Source: Alligator mississippiensis (taxonomy: Eukaryota; Chordata; Crocodylia; Alligatoridae). From it: 64,000 nucleotides of DNA. Made by a program: the position numbers and the translations under genes. The DNA lies in contig NC_081824.1 of assembly GCF_030867095.1 (NCBI RefSeq), forward strand, positions 175,778,933 to 175,842,932, written 5' to 3'. The notes under the pieces are model-generated. The model saw nothing but the letters and a program-made list of their open reading frames with translations, made no database searches and was not told the origin of the DNA. Positions 1 to 13,382 of the stretch are shown here, in pieces. How positions within the stretch are numbered: position 1 is the stretch's first letter; each line of letters opens with the position of its first letter.

Positions 1-1025
1 AGAGGATGAAAGTAAACAGTGTATAACTGGAGCTTATAATGCCTGAAATAATATGGAGAATATCTAGGATTCAGGATGACACATTGTGGTAGAATGTTGG
101 TGTTTTTTTGTTTGACTCCTTGGGAGAGCTGTCTCCTGTTCAAACACATTATTTTTGTCAACTTCGGGCTTTTGTTTGGTGTTTCCGTGCCAATGCCAGA
201 ATACCATGTTTTATGTTTAAAAGAATAAAATAAATTATAACTAGGAAGCATCATTATGACTTATTTCCCGCCTGTACATTGTAATACACTTGTTTTGTGG
301 GAGGTTGTATGCAAGCAAATCCACTCTCTGCTTGTAGACAGCAGTGCTTAAAAATGTGTTAGAAGGTTTACTTAGAGCAAGCAAACATGCTTTTATCACA
401 ACCACCTGACAGGTTTTTTTAGTGTCACTGTCTCTCTGCAATAGGGGTAAAGTGGTTATTGATAAGAATGTGTTAATTAAAAAAAGGCAGGTAACACATT
501 TGAAACACCACTGATTTTCCCAGTGTACACAAAATGTTTGCCTCACATGTGAACTGGTTCTTCAAAAAAATTTCTTAAAATATGCAGCTACAATAAGAAA
601 ATATAGTAAATTATGAAAAGTTAGCACACTTGCTTGGGGTGTACGTGTGAAGTAAAACATCTCTGTGTGGTTTCCATGGGAAAGCTTTCTTGGTTTTTTT
701 TTTTTGTTTTAAATAGGTATTCAAATGTGTATAAATGGGGTCTTTAAAGAACATGCAGAGTCAAAGCCTGGGATTTCATGAAGGAATATTGTAAATAAAG
801 CTTGTTTGTTATACAAATTAAATTCAGTTATCAGGCACACTCTGGCTTAATTTCTGTCCTGATTCTGTTGCAGCCCCTTAGACTTCAGCTGAGCTTTAGA
901 GAATTCAAAATTGGGCTGGAATTACCCCTTTTTACTAGTATTAGCTGAAGTATAATATCTACTTGTCAATAAGTAGCAGAAAAAATGGAAAACTGATATC
1001 ACAGTAAAATAACTTTAGGGTTTAA
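1..1025. other. AT-rich non-coding stretch
   Basis: No supportable gene. AATAAA-type hexamers occur near 224 and 796 and there is a T-run near 696-706. Short T- and A-runs are common and stop codons are dense in all frames. This could be intron, intergenic DNA or a distal 3' UTR; the sequence does not decide. Confidence 0.5.
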
Positions 1026-1029
1026 GGTC

Positions 1030-1968
1030 TTCATCCAACTTGGACCATGTGCAGACTGAACATTTTCTACCAGGAGAATCATTGTTCTCCCAGTAGAAAA
1101 CAGAAGTATGCAGACATTCAGAATTTTTCTCCCAAAGCAAAAATGGCCACTCCAGGAGAAAATGAACCTGGGAACAACCAGAATTAAATCATTCCTGGGA
1201 GAGTTTCCCCTGGGAGACTGAACCATCTATGCATGTACCCTTCTGAGAGAAACTCCCTCATCCCAGCATGCTTTGCTCCTGCCTCCCTCCTTGGGTGCAG
1301 GGAGACAGTGCATCACTCTGTCTGAACTCTAATGTTCCAGTTGAGCAGGGAGCAGAACAAGCCCCTGGAGTACTTTGGGGCTGGGAAAGCTGAGGTAGCT
1401 CTCTCCCCTTTACATGAGAAGTCTAGGTCTGGGTCCAAAACCAAGCCACAGCTGTACCCCACCTGTATTACTGTGGACCTGAATGGCCCGGGGTCCACTC
1501 AGGCTGGACCAGACCTGGCCAATCCACCGCTACTGTACCCAGACCTGGCAGACCTTGGGATTCCCAGCGCATGGACCCATTAGACACCAGACCCCCATTA
1601 GACCCTCTTCCTTGCCCCATAAATGGGCCCAGCAGAACCATCCCCTCCATTTCCTGACCTGACAGATCGTGCACCCCATTCCCAGACTCAGCAAACAGCT
1701 GCCCCCCACCCCCGTACCACCCTGCACAGACCCAGCGGTAAGTTGTCTGTCACCTGTCTCTAGGCAGACAGAAGAACCTGCAAAGCATGATGGGCTGTGT
1801 GCTCTGGGGTCCTCTGGCAGGCCAGAATGAGCACCATAGGCTCTCTGGTCCTCAGTGGCTCAGTCCTTCCAGTGTCTGTTCAGGGTTTTCCAAGTAAATT
1901 TTTCTACTGGGAAAAAAACAGAATAATCCTTCTGAATTATTTGAATGTGCATATACCACCTTGGTTAA
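1030..1968. mobile_element. Long-inverted-repeat non-autonomous DNA element
   Basis: The two ends are inverted copies of each other. On the left, CCAACTTGGACCATGTGCA is followed about 40 bases later by CCCAGTAGAAAA. Reading inward from the right end on the minus strand gives CCAAGGTGGTATATGCACA and then CCCAGTAGAAAA at a similar spacing. A second matching pair, built on 'CAT(G/C)ATGCTTTGC', lies further in (near 1263-1275 and 1780-1793). The centre is GC-richer and has no credible gene. TTAA occurs beside both ends (about 1021-1024 and 1965-1968), which would fit a Kolobok-like TTAA target, but the left copy is about 9 bases outside the matching sequence, so the target duplication is unproven. 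Arms are diverged and the insertion is old. Confidence 0.5.
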
Positions 1969-1984
1969 TAAAATATGTTACTTA

Positions 1985-3755
1985 AAACTAGTTTCTTATG
2001 AACAGTTTTGTCATCCTTCACTCACCATTGTACTTAATGAATGCAGCATTAATTTTGTGTGCCCCTGGGTGCTTTGTATGATTCCAAACTTCAGAGGGAC
2101 TTAGCACCCTGAACTACTACAGTAGCCATAGCCAGTGTCTTTCTATTTTGTGTAATATAGTTTGGTGTGACTTCTGCTAGTTCTGTATTGATAGCACCCT
2201 TTATCTCAACTCATTTGCCTTCATGCCAAGTCAGATTGTCTTACCACATCTTAGACAAAATATCTAAAGATATTCTTTCCCCTTTCTTTAAAACCCAGCT
2301 CCACTGGGTCCTGGAAAATTTGATTTCCATCCATGCTACCTTAGATATTCTTGACAAGTTTACTATTTACAATTCATACAAACCTTCTTTTACCTGGATC
2401 GAAGTAAATGCCACCGTACAAGCATTATTTGGAAGGATTCACTCTTTATTGCAGTGTTTCCTCAATGTGCAAATAAAAAGAGCCTCAGAAAAAATGCCAT
2501 TAGAACATACACAATTAAATTACTGTTTCATATAAAGTCACGATCTTTTAACAGCAAATCTCCAAAAATTAGCTCTTATTCATCCATATATCTGCTATCC
2601 AGACCCAAACATAGCCCATCTTTCTGTGTGTGTAATATGAAGTTATCCAGAAGCTGTAATAGAATAAAATAAAAAGGAAAAGACTGTCATAATGTATATG
2701 GATCATGGAAAAATGTGGCCTACATGTCATGTGATGGTATTGAATAATAATAACAACAACAAAGAACTAATTATACATCAGAGCTTTACAGCTCATGAAT
2801 ATAACACATTTTAAGTGGATTTTCTGTTCATCGGACCAATGTATTGGTGCACCTCTAACATTTTCTGATGGATGTTTTCTTGGTTTGAATTAATTACAAG
2901 CCAAGAGAAAAAAGGAAGTGATATTTTGGTAAAGAAACAAATTAAAGCATTTTTCTTTATAATATATCATATTTGTTTATTTACATGATAACTTTAATAA
3001 CAAAATATTTTTAAGATACACTGCTGTAGTAAAACAGCAAATGAATAAGCATTAAGGCAGAAGATGTTCTTGAATAGAATAACATTTTATATTAATCTAA
3101 CATTCTGCTTGAGTATATTACACTGTACAGTACCTTTGCACAATAAGGTCATGCTAGTTGAATAACATTTTTCTTATACATTTTTGAAAACGTCTTCTTG
3201 GATAATTAAGTCTGACTCTTAAGATATGGTATGTTAGTTTCTGACAGGTGCCTGCCAGGGATCTTCAGTGCTGTCATGCATTATGTGGATTTCAGCCAAG
3301 ATAGGAGGTCTGAGATACTTGTTTCTGGTCACTTCTCATTAAGGCTTTGACTGCGGGAAATAAAAAACAACTCTTAAAGATGGAGAGTACAAGCACAATA
3401 GGAAAAACATAGAAATAAAACATACTGGGATGATATGGAGAGTAGTTTTCTACAGAATGGGTACTATTTATGTTGCGTGCATATTATCACACACACACAC
3501 ACACACTATTTGGGTATGTAAAGTAGATGTTATTTCTATAAAAAAAGGTTTTGTTATCCCAATATATTTCAGTTTTGTAATATCAACAAGAGAAATTAAC
3601 AAAATAAGGCTTTTCTGTAGCCCTTATTTTTTGAGGGACTGGGTCCTTTTTACAGCCTCTGAACTACAGCTAGAAATTCAATAACATTTTAAAGAACAAA
3701 CAAATTTTGTCACAGCTGGTGTGATCACCAGCCTTGTGGAATCTCTATATTTGTT
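1985..3755. other. AT-rich non-coding stretch with short CA microsatellite
   Basis: No recognised gene or repeat family. A (CA)n run lies at about 3488-3506. The 122-codon open run at 2167-2535 has no recognisable domain, and its codons do not look selected. Confidence 0.45.
3488..3506. repeat. (CA)n microsatellite
   Basis: Nine to ten uninterrupted CA dinucleotides, seen directly. Likely length-polymorphic. Confidence 0.9.
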
Positions 3756-3759
3756 TCCC

Positions 3760-4178
3760 CTCTTGTCTTCCATTCCTTTCACAATTCTCACTTTCAAAGC
3801 CCTGTATAACTCTGCTTCTAAATACATCTTTACTCTACTATTTTCCTACATCCTCTCCTACTCCATACATTCTACCACATCTCGCCCACTTCTCACTTTG
3901 CAGCATCTTTCATTTTGCCTTTTGGCTTTCACTCTGCCTTTGTGCTTCTCAGTTGCATCATGTCTGGCACTTCCGTTGCCTTCAAAATGCGCACCTATTC
4001 AGTAAAGTATCCCAGCTATAATTGCCAGATAGCATTCTGTCTGTACTGTTTTGTTTGTAGTCACTTGTGCCTTTAAACTGTAAGCCACTCTGGGCTGACA
4101 CTTATCAGTTGGTACAGTTTACCTACTGTAAAATGTGTACCAATGTACCTCTGTAGAAATAAATAATAAATATCTGTC
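3760..4178 (+). mobile_element. L2-like LINE, 3' end fragment
   Basis: The order of landmarks matches the 3' end of L2-clade LINEs: a pyrimidine-rich stretch containing 'TTTCAAAGCCCTGTATAA' (about 3794), then 'AAACTGTAAGCCACTCTGGGC' split around 4075-4095, then 'GTACCAATGTACCTCTGTAG', ending in an AAATAAATAATAAAT tail (about 4160-4174). In consensus L2 the equivalent phrases are 'caaagccct...', 'actgtaagct...gggcaggga' and a short AT-rich simple-repeat tail. No reverse-transcriptase coding sequence remains. The two overlapping ORFs of 94-95 codons here are chance readings of the pyrimidine-rich 3' region. Confidence 0.6.
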
Positions 4179-4179
4179 T

Positions 4180-7100
4180 AGGAAGTGTCCGCTTCAAAAG
4201 AGTAGGCGTTAGGTATGTGGACTGGAAGGCTATGGTTAGGATACTCAAGTAAAACAGAAAAAAAAAAGTAGGCCTGTCACTGTGTAGATCACAGGATCCG
4301 GAACTTTCCTAAATTAGCACTGTAATTATTTAGAGACATTCTGTTAAGAAGAATTACTTCCATGGTGACTCTGGAATATCTTTCATATGACCCCCTAGCA
4401 AAGATGCTGAACACTCATGCTGTGACCGTAAGATTCCAGTGACTCCCACCCTCACAGACGGTTGGTACCCTAATCACTGAGTAATCCCCTGGGGAAACTG
4501 GAAGTTAAAAAAGCAGAAGTAAAACCGCTGTGATCCAAGACCACAAACCTTCATCTGAGTGAAGCAAATCTATTTATGTATACTGTGGAGAAGGTGAAGG
4601 AACTGAAATACTTACTGTTTTGAACTGCTAGGTAGAAGACTTGGATAAACTGGTTTAAAATATAGGGTCTAGTCTGCTGTTGATATTTGGGGGGCCTTAT
4701 ACATGTTACTCCCATGAGTTATAATGCAGTAGTACCCACACAATTCTTGTGTGTTGGTAGGAAAATAGACCCCCAAGAATCATGATTTGAAGATGGAATA
4801 TTTATAGATGACTCAAAAAAGTTACACGCACTTTGTTAATTCGTTTTAATCCAAATTTTTGTGGCATGTCTACAAGGTTTTTTGTTACATTCTACTGTGA
4901 GTATTCTTAGTGGAGACCCATATCCTTGGAAACATACATACCTCTGGAGCCAAGGTCTAAATTCTCTGGAAAGTGGTAGTCCTGCTTATTTGCTCTCTCA
5001 GAGTTTAGTGTTTGGTGCAAAGCTATATAGTAATCTGCAGCCTGAGCTCCACCCTAATTCCTTAGAACCTTAGCACTCGTTTTCCTTGGACACCATTTAA
5101 CCTTCAGTATTGGTTAATTTATTATACCTACTATTGTTATGTTGTTTCAGATAGAGAGATGGGCAGGGTTCTTTTTCTGGTATGTTAGACAGCAAGGCCC
5201 TTACAGTTAATACGACAGCTACACTGAATACTGTGCCAATGTGACTGGCTTTCAAAATCATTCCATAACTTCCAATGCTATTAAAAAAATTACTAACCAT
5301 AAGTTTTGGAAGAGGGGAGGACTCTTAGTTAAACTGAAAAATAAACAGCTAACTGAAATGAATGGGCTTTAATGTTCGTGCTGCACAAGATGAATGTGGT
5401 TTAGTTTCAGAAGTTCTTTGATGCGAAGGTGGGGTGGGAATAACTCACATTTTCTGTCCTTCATTGTGTGGAGACAATTCCCTATCATGCAATGCTGTGG
5501 AATTGCAGAGAGGCAGGCAGCTCCAGCAGTGCTTAAAATGTTCTGCAGACCTCCTGCAGACCTCACCACAAACCCACACATTTTGTTTTCTCTTCTGGTA
5601 CTGACTGCCTTGATTCAGCCCCATTTATTCAACTGACTATGCTGTCTAGTTAAGGGTAAAAGCTGCTGTGTTTCTTTGTAGTGAAGGTGTATGTGCATCC
5701 TTCTTACTGCCTCTCATCTTATCCCTTTATGTCACCAATAAGGAAACATGCAAGAGACAAGGATTTTGTGGGATATGTTTTACTGAACCAACTGGACAGT
5801 TGGGTACAGTTAGACGAGCTTACAAAATGCAAGGCATTCTTCATCAGGTGTATGGAATATATGAAAATAGGCATTGGAAATGGATTGAGCCCCTCTTTTT
5901 TAGATGCATCACAGAACAGAAATAGACTGGGAGAAATAAGGTAAAGTGGCAGGGGAAGATGCTCAAGAATAGAAGAAGGGTTTATTTTGATGGATCTATT
6001 TGTCAGCTAGACAAAAAGATAAAATATATACAGCCACGTAATTGCATTCTACAGTGCTCCCTCTGTATGTTTTGTGTATTTAGTTAGTTAAATTAGTAGT
6101 TATTAAATAAGTCATGACATGCTTTTGCATGCACAGTTCAAATATTCCATGTTGTAACCCTCATTTTGATTAGTGGATGCATAAAACAGGTCTGAGGTAG
6201 AGGACCCCAAGCAAACTATTCAAGTACATATTTTATGTAACAGCAAAAAGCCTGCTATGAATTAGGATGTGTAGAGAGGTAGATATGATCCACATCACAA
6301 ACAGCATAGCATCTAGCAGCTTCATGTAATACTAAAAAAAAGCATGCATATATATATATATTTAACGTGATAAAGAAATTCTGGAAAAATAGATTCTTTC
6401 GCTACTAAGTCAAGTTAATATTAGCTATAGTTTTTAGATATTACTGCCAGTTTTATTTGCTTCATCTTCTGAATGCTCAATTTAATTTCTTAAAAAGCAT
6501 GATTTCCATGAATTCCTGAGCAGCTGAAAACTGTGTACCTTTTCAAGTATCTCAAGTTGGGCACCCAGAAACTAAGGTTCCTGAAATCGCTAGCCACCTC
6601 TGAATGTCTTGGCCAGCCAGCACTGTCAGAGTGCAGTGCAAGATATGGCTATGTTAGCCGTCATTTACCACAGAGATTACCACAGAGATTTCTGTTCTGA
6701 GAGTTCCAGTAGAGAAGGAATCATCAACTATCTTCCATTGTAAAAAAAAAACAGTTCTAAAGGAAAGAGATGAGATTTCTGTCACAGAAGTGTTAATTTG
6801 GTGGTAACCTTGTGAAGCACTCCAACACTAGAATGATGAATACTAGACAAATGTAGACAAATAAATAGATTGTAATTCAAAGCATGAATTAACAAACGAA
6901 AATGTTTTTGCTATAGAGCTATTGTATCCAGTACATAATCTTAATATCCAATACTTCAACTCCATCACGTGTAAAAAAAAAATAGCAAAAATGTTTACTG
7001 TCCAAAATCTGTTTATAATTAAAATACTAACCTTAGCTAAATTATTAATATCATGCCACACTTACTACAGTTTATGTATTAAATGAATGTTCATATAACT

Positions 7101-8275
7101 CTTTTCATTTGCTTCAAATTTCTTATGCAACTTTAGTACCTTTATGAAGCTTTTGTATTAAGTTAATATTAAAAGTTAGACTTTGTAGCTCAGAGAGATA
7201 CATAAGCAGAAGTACAGTCACATTACAGTGTAGATGAATGCTGGTATGAAATGTGACTTAAATACAAGGCCACTGTTGGATGAAGTGTAATCATTAACCA
7301 TTTTAGATTCACTATTTTAATTTGTAGTGATAATAAATTCAACAGAGATTGAAAGTTGTTCAGTGGAGACATCATTAACATTTCTATCTTTGGCTGTGTT
7401 CTGTTATAAAGAAAAAGCATACCCCATGTATGGGAGTGGCATTATATGTACATGCCTTTTAAACACAAGCTTAATTACTGGGAATTATACAAAATCAACC
7501 AGACAGACAATGCCCATGTGGTCAGGAAAGGACAAGCCCTCTTGTCAAGTGCCCAAGAACAGATTGTTGTGGGTGTTAAGTATTTCAAAACAAGTTTTCT
7601 TTGTTTAGAACAAGCTACAGCAAGTACAGAAAAATACAAAGATGTACTAAGATCACCACTTTGTACTTGTAAAAGGGAATAGTTGCATGACATTAATAGA
7701 GTCTAGAGACCCTTTTTTTAATTCTAACATGTCTTCACTGCTGACCTCATTTATGTACCGTGATTGTATTAAGAAGTGGCAGCATAATAATTCTAGTCTA
7801 GAAGGAATAGGTCAAAGAAATTAAGAAGCCACAGGGCTTTATTCTGCTTCAACCTATGCCCTTTTTAGTTTCTGTTCTCACATAATTGACTTAGAAGAGG
7901 ATGGAACATAACTCTCCAATTTATTTATGAAAGATCAGTCATCTTTGACCGGGGTTTCTTCCTGGTAATTAGAATATTTTACTTGGGATCAGAGAAAAAT
8001 ATGGCCTGAGCATCTGCAACCAAGTGTGGTTAGATGTACCAGCATTCTTGAGGTTAGGTGTATGAGAACAACCTTAATATAACAGGGTGAATAATTCAGG
8101 GTGTTCAAGTTAATGTTGTTGAAGGACGGTTTATACATCATCCTTATCCACCTCTTGTAAAGCACATAGCTAACTAATTCAGGTACTGTTATGAGTGTAG
8201 AGTCTATATGAGAATAAATTGCCTGAAATAATTTTGTAAATATATTAGGTTCTTCATTAAATGAAGGCATTAGGT
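4180..8275. other. AT-rich non-coding stretch
   Basis: No supportable gene. It contains a 12-bp tandem duplication (TTACCACAGAGA, twice from 6665), a short (TA)n run at about 6349-6361, and near 6530-6605 a fragment of a 'gcacccagaaactaaggttcctgaaat' type that resembles common reptilian interspersed repeats. The ORFs here are short, overlapping and compositionally random. Confidence 0.45.
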
Positions 8276-8379
8276 TCTATACCCATTTATTGTCTGAACC
8301 ATATATCTTCATTAATGGGTGCAGACAGACATTAGGGCCCTGCTCTAACTCATGGCACTTTACATAAAGTGTAATGAGT

Positions 8380-9030
8380 TAGATTGCACCACCTTCCCCT
8401 GACCTGACAGACAGGTTGGCTAGGGGAGAGTGGGGGCGGAGGGAGGCAGGCGCCAGCATGTACTGGCCCAGGCCAGCTGCTGGGGGCACTTCAGCAGCCT
8501 CCCAGGAGGCTGTTTAACTGCCTCCCCCAGCCCCTTCCCCCCCAGCTTGGGGGCTCTCAGTGAGGGAGGGGGAGGGGAGGGAGCTCCCATCTTCTGAATG
8601 ACCAGAACTGGGGGGAGATGGGGAACAGAGTCCCCGCCCCACCTGGGTATTGGGGGAGCCAGGCTGAGCCTGTGAGGTGAGGGGCTCCGTTGTATCCCAC
8701 CCCCAGCTCTGGCCATTTAGCAGCCAGGAGCTCCATGCTAACTGCTTCCAGCTGCTGAATGGCTAGAGCGGAGGGTGGGGGACGGCAGGAACCCCTCACC
8801 TCGGGGGCCTGCCCCAACTTCTTCCAATATCCCATTTGGGGTAGCTGGAGGGGCTATGAGGAAAAGCAGACCTGTTCTCCAACCCCTCCCCCCCAGCTCT
8901 GGCCATGCAGCAGCCAGGAGCTCCCTCTCCTTCCCCCTAACAGCTGAAGCAGGGGGGCTGGGCAGTATCCCATTCCCCTGTCCCCATGACATGTCCCTTC
9001 CCCCCCCCCCCCCCTGCAAAAAATTAACCC
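8380..9030. repeat. GC-rich, purine/pyrimidine-asymmetric repeat block
   Basis: Abrupt GC-rich block inside AT-rich DNA. A segment built on 'CCCAGCTCTGGCCAT..AGCAGCCAGGAGCTCC' occurs at about 8701 and again at about 8891, a degenerate duplication of roughly 190 bp. Long G/C tracts include C15 at 9000-9014. The overlapping ORFs on both strands are the usual result of GC-rich, stop-poor DNA. Probably the inside of a transposable element whose ends I could not fix. Confidence 0.45.
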
Positions 9031-10300
9031 TGGAGGGAACACAATTTCCTTAAGATACTGAGCTTTTGAGCACCTAAATGTAACACTTGATTTAACCAGG
9101 GTTCATTTTTCACATGACTGGCCATTTTAAAAGCACTCTGCAGCTGTGAATGTGTGTTATGACATGGCTGTAGAACACTTTCAGGAGCCAGATCACTCAA
9201 AAAATGTCACTGCTGTCTGCACCCTATATGGTTACCCACTGTGTCTTACATTGTCAGGTCACTGAAGGCCAGTTTCATAAGCTCTTTCCCATAGAGTTTA
9301 CTTTGCAGATTCATGAACCTGAAGAAGCTCGTGGATCTTTTGTAACAGATTTGGAACCCAGAAGGAAGGAAGTGGCACAAAATGACTTTTCCTTAATCTG
9401 TCATATGAAAATTTCAAATAGAGTGGACTGACTTGAGACAGTTCCATTTGTTTATAAATTATTGGGCTAAATTCAGACATATTGTCTAAGATGCAAGTTA
9501 ATTTCTTTGATTCGGATACTCAGCTATATCAAGTAATCACTGGATGTAGCTAAGGAGAGAGGAGGTGAAATTCTTGGTATAATTAACAGTAGCCTGACAG
9601 TTGCTTTGTTGTATATAACATACTCAAAATCCCAAGGAATTGTTCAGACAACTGAGCATTGCAAAGACACAAAAGTAACTCTGGCATCACCCCTTAACTC
9701 AGATCCTCTGAAACGGTGGTATAGAGCTATGGGTGGACATTCCCACCATTAAAAGAGAATACGCAGGCAACCACATGCAACAGGTTTAAATAAGCTAGCT
9801 GCGGGGAAAAAATGCAATTTTTTCTATGGGTTAAAGAACAGGGTTTTCTATTTGTGCATGTGTGTACCTAAACATATTACCATAGCTAACATGATTTACA
9901 ATACCACTAAGCACAGGACTTAACACTTTTTAAAGTGCCATAGTTGAGTCTACTGCAGATGTTAACCCCTATCTGCAGTAGGTGGAAATAAAAGTGTGTA
10001 AACCATACTTAGTTGAAATGCAGATATAATAATATGTAAAAACTGGTATTTGTCTCAAAGCTGGCTCCAGGAAGAAATCTAGAAGTCCAGGTATTCAGTG
10101 GTCTAGAAAAGGTGATGACAGCATGTGTATCTCTAGGGAATGGATTCAGGTCAAGAAACAGTGCCAAACAGAAAATAAAGTGCTGGTGGTGAGGGCCCTG
10201 CTCTGAATGTGAGTTTAAAATGGTATTGAAGAGTCCTTGAAACCAAGCTTTGACCATCAAGAATTGTTTATTTTTCTTCCTGAAATCATCTCTTGACATG
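9030..10300. other. Non-coding stretch; one open run behind an acceptor-like site
   Basis: Mostly unremarkable AT-rich DNA. One open run (about 9256-9431, plus strand) follows an AG preceded by a modest pyrimidine stretch and reads in a protein-like way, with segments such as FPIEFTLQIHEPEEARGSF. No donor was found, and the nearest AATAAA is near 9986. I recognise no family. Confidence 0.3.
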
Positions 10301-10303
10301 TAA

Positions 10304-10611
10304 GGGCACTTACACACATTCAGGGAGGATGCTTCGACACACTGTAATTCCAGTCTGTAATCGAGTCAGCTGGAGTGTGGAAATTAATGCGCTCCAGCAG
10401 CCTCCAGCGTCGCATGTATCAGCATCCCCACACTGCAAAATAATGGTTGGCCACTTTGAAGTAAAACTCATCAAACAAGCTTTAGTTCAGAGTACCCTAC
10501 CACCATTTTTTCAGTGCGGGGACTGATACATGTGACGGTCAGACACTTTTAATTAGTGTGGCTTGCTAATTAAAGCACCCGCCGCCTCCTGGAGCACATC
10601 TATAAACACCC
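10304..10611. mobile_element. MITE with 3-bp TSD 'TAA' (Chompy-like), copy 1
   Basis: Terminal inverted repeats start GGGCACTTACACAC (left) and, read inward from the right, GGGTGTTTATAGATG. The element is flanked by TAA at 10301-10303 and 10612-10614. Inside lies a second inverted pair with a phrase shared with the copies at 21.1 and 22.9 kb: 'CAGCAGCCTC', then 'GCATGTAT..CAGCATCC', then 'TCAAACAAGCTTTAGTT'. It is 308 bp long with no coding capacity. Family naming is from memory of crocodilian MITEs; the structure itself is seen directly. Confidence 0.75.
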
Positions 10612-10614
10612 TAA

Positions 10615-13380
10615 GGCACTAGGGCAATTGGAGTTTGAATTGTTGACACAGATGAAGAATGTCAGGGCAAATCTTGCTAATATAGATGGCTTTGAGGCCA
10701 TCAGTATCAGAAAACTTGGCACAAAAACATTCCTACAATGAGAGAAGGTTGTTGTTCTGCAGCTAGAATTCTTTTTCATGATTTTGGAGGATGATTCACA
10801 ACTCAATGATGCTCTTATCCTAGACACAGAAAGAAAAAAAAAGGATTTCACCTCCTCTCTCCTTAAATGCATCCCGTGATTGCCTAGTATTGCTGAGAAT
10901 CTGAGTCAAAGAAATGAAATTATATAGTCAATATGGCATTGTATGGGGCTTTTTCTCATAGTTGGAATCCTCATTTTCTAGGGTTTGGGTTTGCCATTTG
11001 AGAACATTAGGGTTGTTGATAGAAACCAAAGTTACTGACCATCTCTCAACACTATTGCACATCCATTAGTAACAAGAACATTATTAAACAAATAACACCA
11101 AAAAGAACCCCCAAAAAAGAAATAGAACATACATTATAATTACAGCATACTTTCAGTATAAGTGCGTGGAAGTCTTGATAGAAAATTAATACAATTCACC
11201 AGTTTCAAGTGTAGTCTTCAAAGAGGATTTTAGTGTTGGACTCTCAAGGTAAAACAGCTTCTTTGTAAGTCAATAGAGACCACTTTCTGATAGCAAAGTG
11301 AAATTAAATCGTCTTGCTATAAGTTGACTGGCATTGAAATTTTAAAATTAACACTTATTTGCATTAGAATAATACTAAATTTAGGGTGAAACCTCATATA
11401 GCAAGTTAATTCTGAATCAAAGTATGTTTTCAACATCCAAATCCATTCTCTTTGGACATATATTGGTTTTGTATGACGTTCTTGAGGTCTTGTGCCACTG
11501 TCATTGTTTTATACCACTAGAAAACATGTAAACATTGAACGATCTGATTCTTTCTTCTTTCAGATATTTACTATTTGCAATAGCAAGACTTTCTTTCTAG
11601 TAGATAATAAAGTGAAGAAAAGATAAGTGGTTTACTCTCAGCAGCGTCCTTGAGCATAGCACCTGAAATTCAATGTACCCTATTAGCTATATATATTGGT
11701 TAAATACAGAGAATGTGTGTTGTTTTCTGGAGTGCCAAAGAAAATCCATAACTTTCTACCTTGAACTTGGAAAATGACCATTTGAAGAAACAAAAACAAA
11801 AGGCTCTTATAGTAAGACACTTATTGAAGAGTTAGACATCTGCTTGTATGATGATACACACCCACTCTGAGCAGAAAAGGTAGCAAACTCTTTACACTGA
11901 GTGTAAGCTAAGACCTAAACCATTCAGAGAGGGTTGCAGAGGCATTGTTCTCAGCACCTGCGTGAGAGAACATCTGTCGCTTTTGTACAAAGCAGTCTTA
12001 CTGCACTCCAGGAAGCATTTTATCCACTCCTCTTCAGCTTGCTGTAAGGTCATTATGACACAGAGCCACTGAGGGGGTGGGGAAGTAAAATCAGGGAAAG
12101 AAGGGAACTTACTGTTTCTCAGAAAGAAAAAAATTCAGAAAATCTCTCTAGTCCCAATGTGGTTCAGCTGAGAGAAACCACAAAGCAAGCAGTCTCAAAG
12201 TAGGTTTTTTGCACCTTCAGTGTGACTCAACAGGTACCTGGATGACTGCATTATTTTTAACACCCTCTTGTCTAGTATCAGACAACTGATATATGGTGGG
12301 TGTGGAGGGGAAGGATTTCAAAACACTTTTGAAGCTGTTAATAGTATCAGACAGTCAAGTATTGTAAAAACAACAAAAAAGCCATTTGTAACAGCCGTGC
12401 AATACTTTGCTCAATATTTTTTGTGACATAGCACACTTGAAGTTTACAGTTGTTGAGAGCCCTAAGTTATTTTTTATGAATGGACTTAAATGACTGGGTA
12501 TCATGGGAAGTTAATCTCCCTTTAAAAACCTTGGTTACATGCTGTAGTTGCGTGTGTGTGTGTGTGTGTACAGGAGGCAAGGTTATATGTCATTTTAAAA
12601 TTCAGATCGATATAAAACAAATTGTATCAGCATGAGGAAAACCCACTTTCCGTTTGTTAGGTAAAAAGAGTTTAGACTGGCACAGCATCTTTCATTTACT
12701 TGGTTTCATTTCTTTAAATTAATCTTTAGAATTCAGACTGAATCTATAATACAGACATTATCATCTTACTGTAGGGCAACATATTCTTCAGCTGTGTTAT
12801 ATTATTAACTTAAAAGGTTTGCATGAATTTCAGTATGCTTCACCTGTGTCAGTGGACAAAGACATGAAGCTTTCTGCTCCTGAGGGTTAATAATCTCTAG
12901 AGCTAAATAAAAATCAAAATATCCATTTCACACAACATTTAAATATTTTTACTTTTGTTTTGTCCCAAGTTGGGAGGAAAAGTCAAAATATCAAAATTGC
13001 GGAACAAAGGTCTGACAAATTCTGGTCAGGAAATGTTGAAGTGTTATGCTTCAAGTCAGTTTAATATTAAACTACATCATGCTGGGTGAGAGTTATGTTT
13101 GTGCCTAATGCTGTTATTCTTCTCTGTGGTCTGAGTTCCTGGGTCAGACTGCATTTCCTTTTATATTTTACAGTTATGACTGCCACAGTGCACCATATTG
13201 CTTGATGTGATGGAAGACTGCAAGTATATCATGGGATGTGTAGTCTGGTTTGAAGGCTGTAGCTTGTAGGAGAGAATGGGGGACATAAAATACTTGGATT
13301 TCAGGTTCCATAAAGCACTGTCACTTGAGGTTAATAGCATAATGTCAAGGTAACCAAAAAGAAACCTGTTGAGGTTCAGT
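10615..13380. other. AT-rich non-coding stretch
   Basis: No recognised gene. Contains a (GT)n run (about 12552-12569). An open run at 11955-12043 follows an AG and precedes GTAAGG; it is discussed as a possible partner of the terminal exon at 17.0 kb. Otherwise no repeat family could be named. Confidence 0.4.
12552..12569. repeat. (GT)n microsatellite
   Basis: About nine GT units, seen directly. Confidence 0.9.
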
Positions 13381-13382
13381 TC

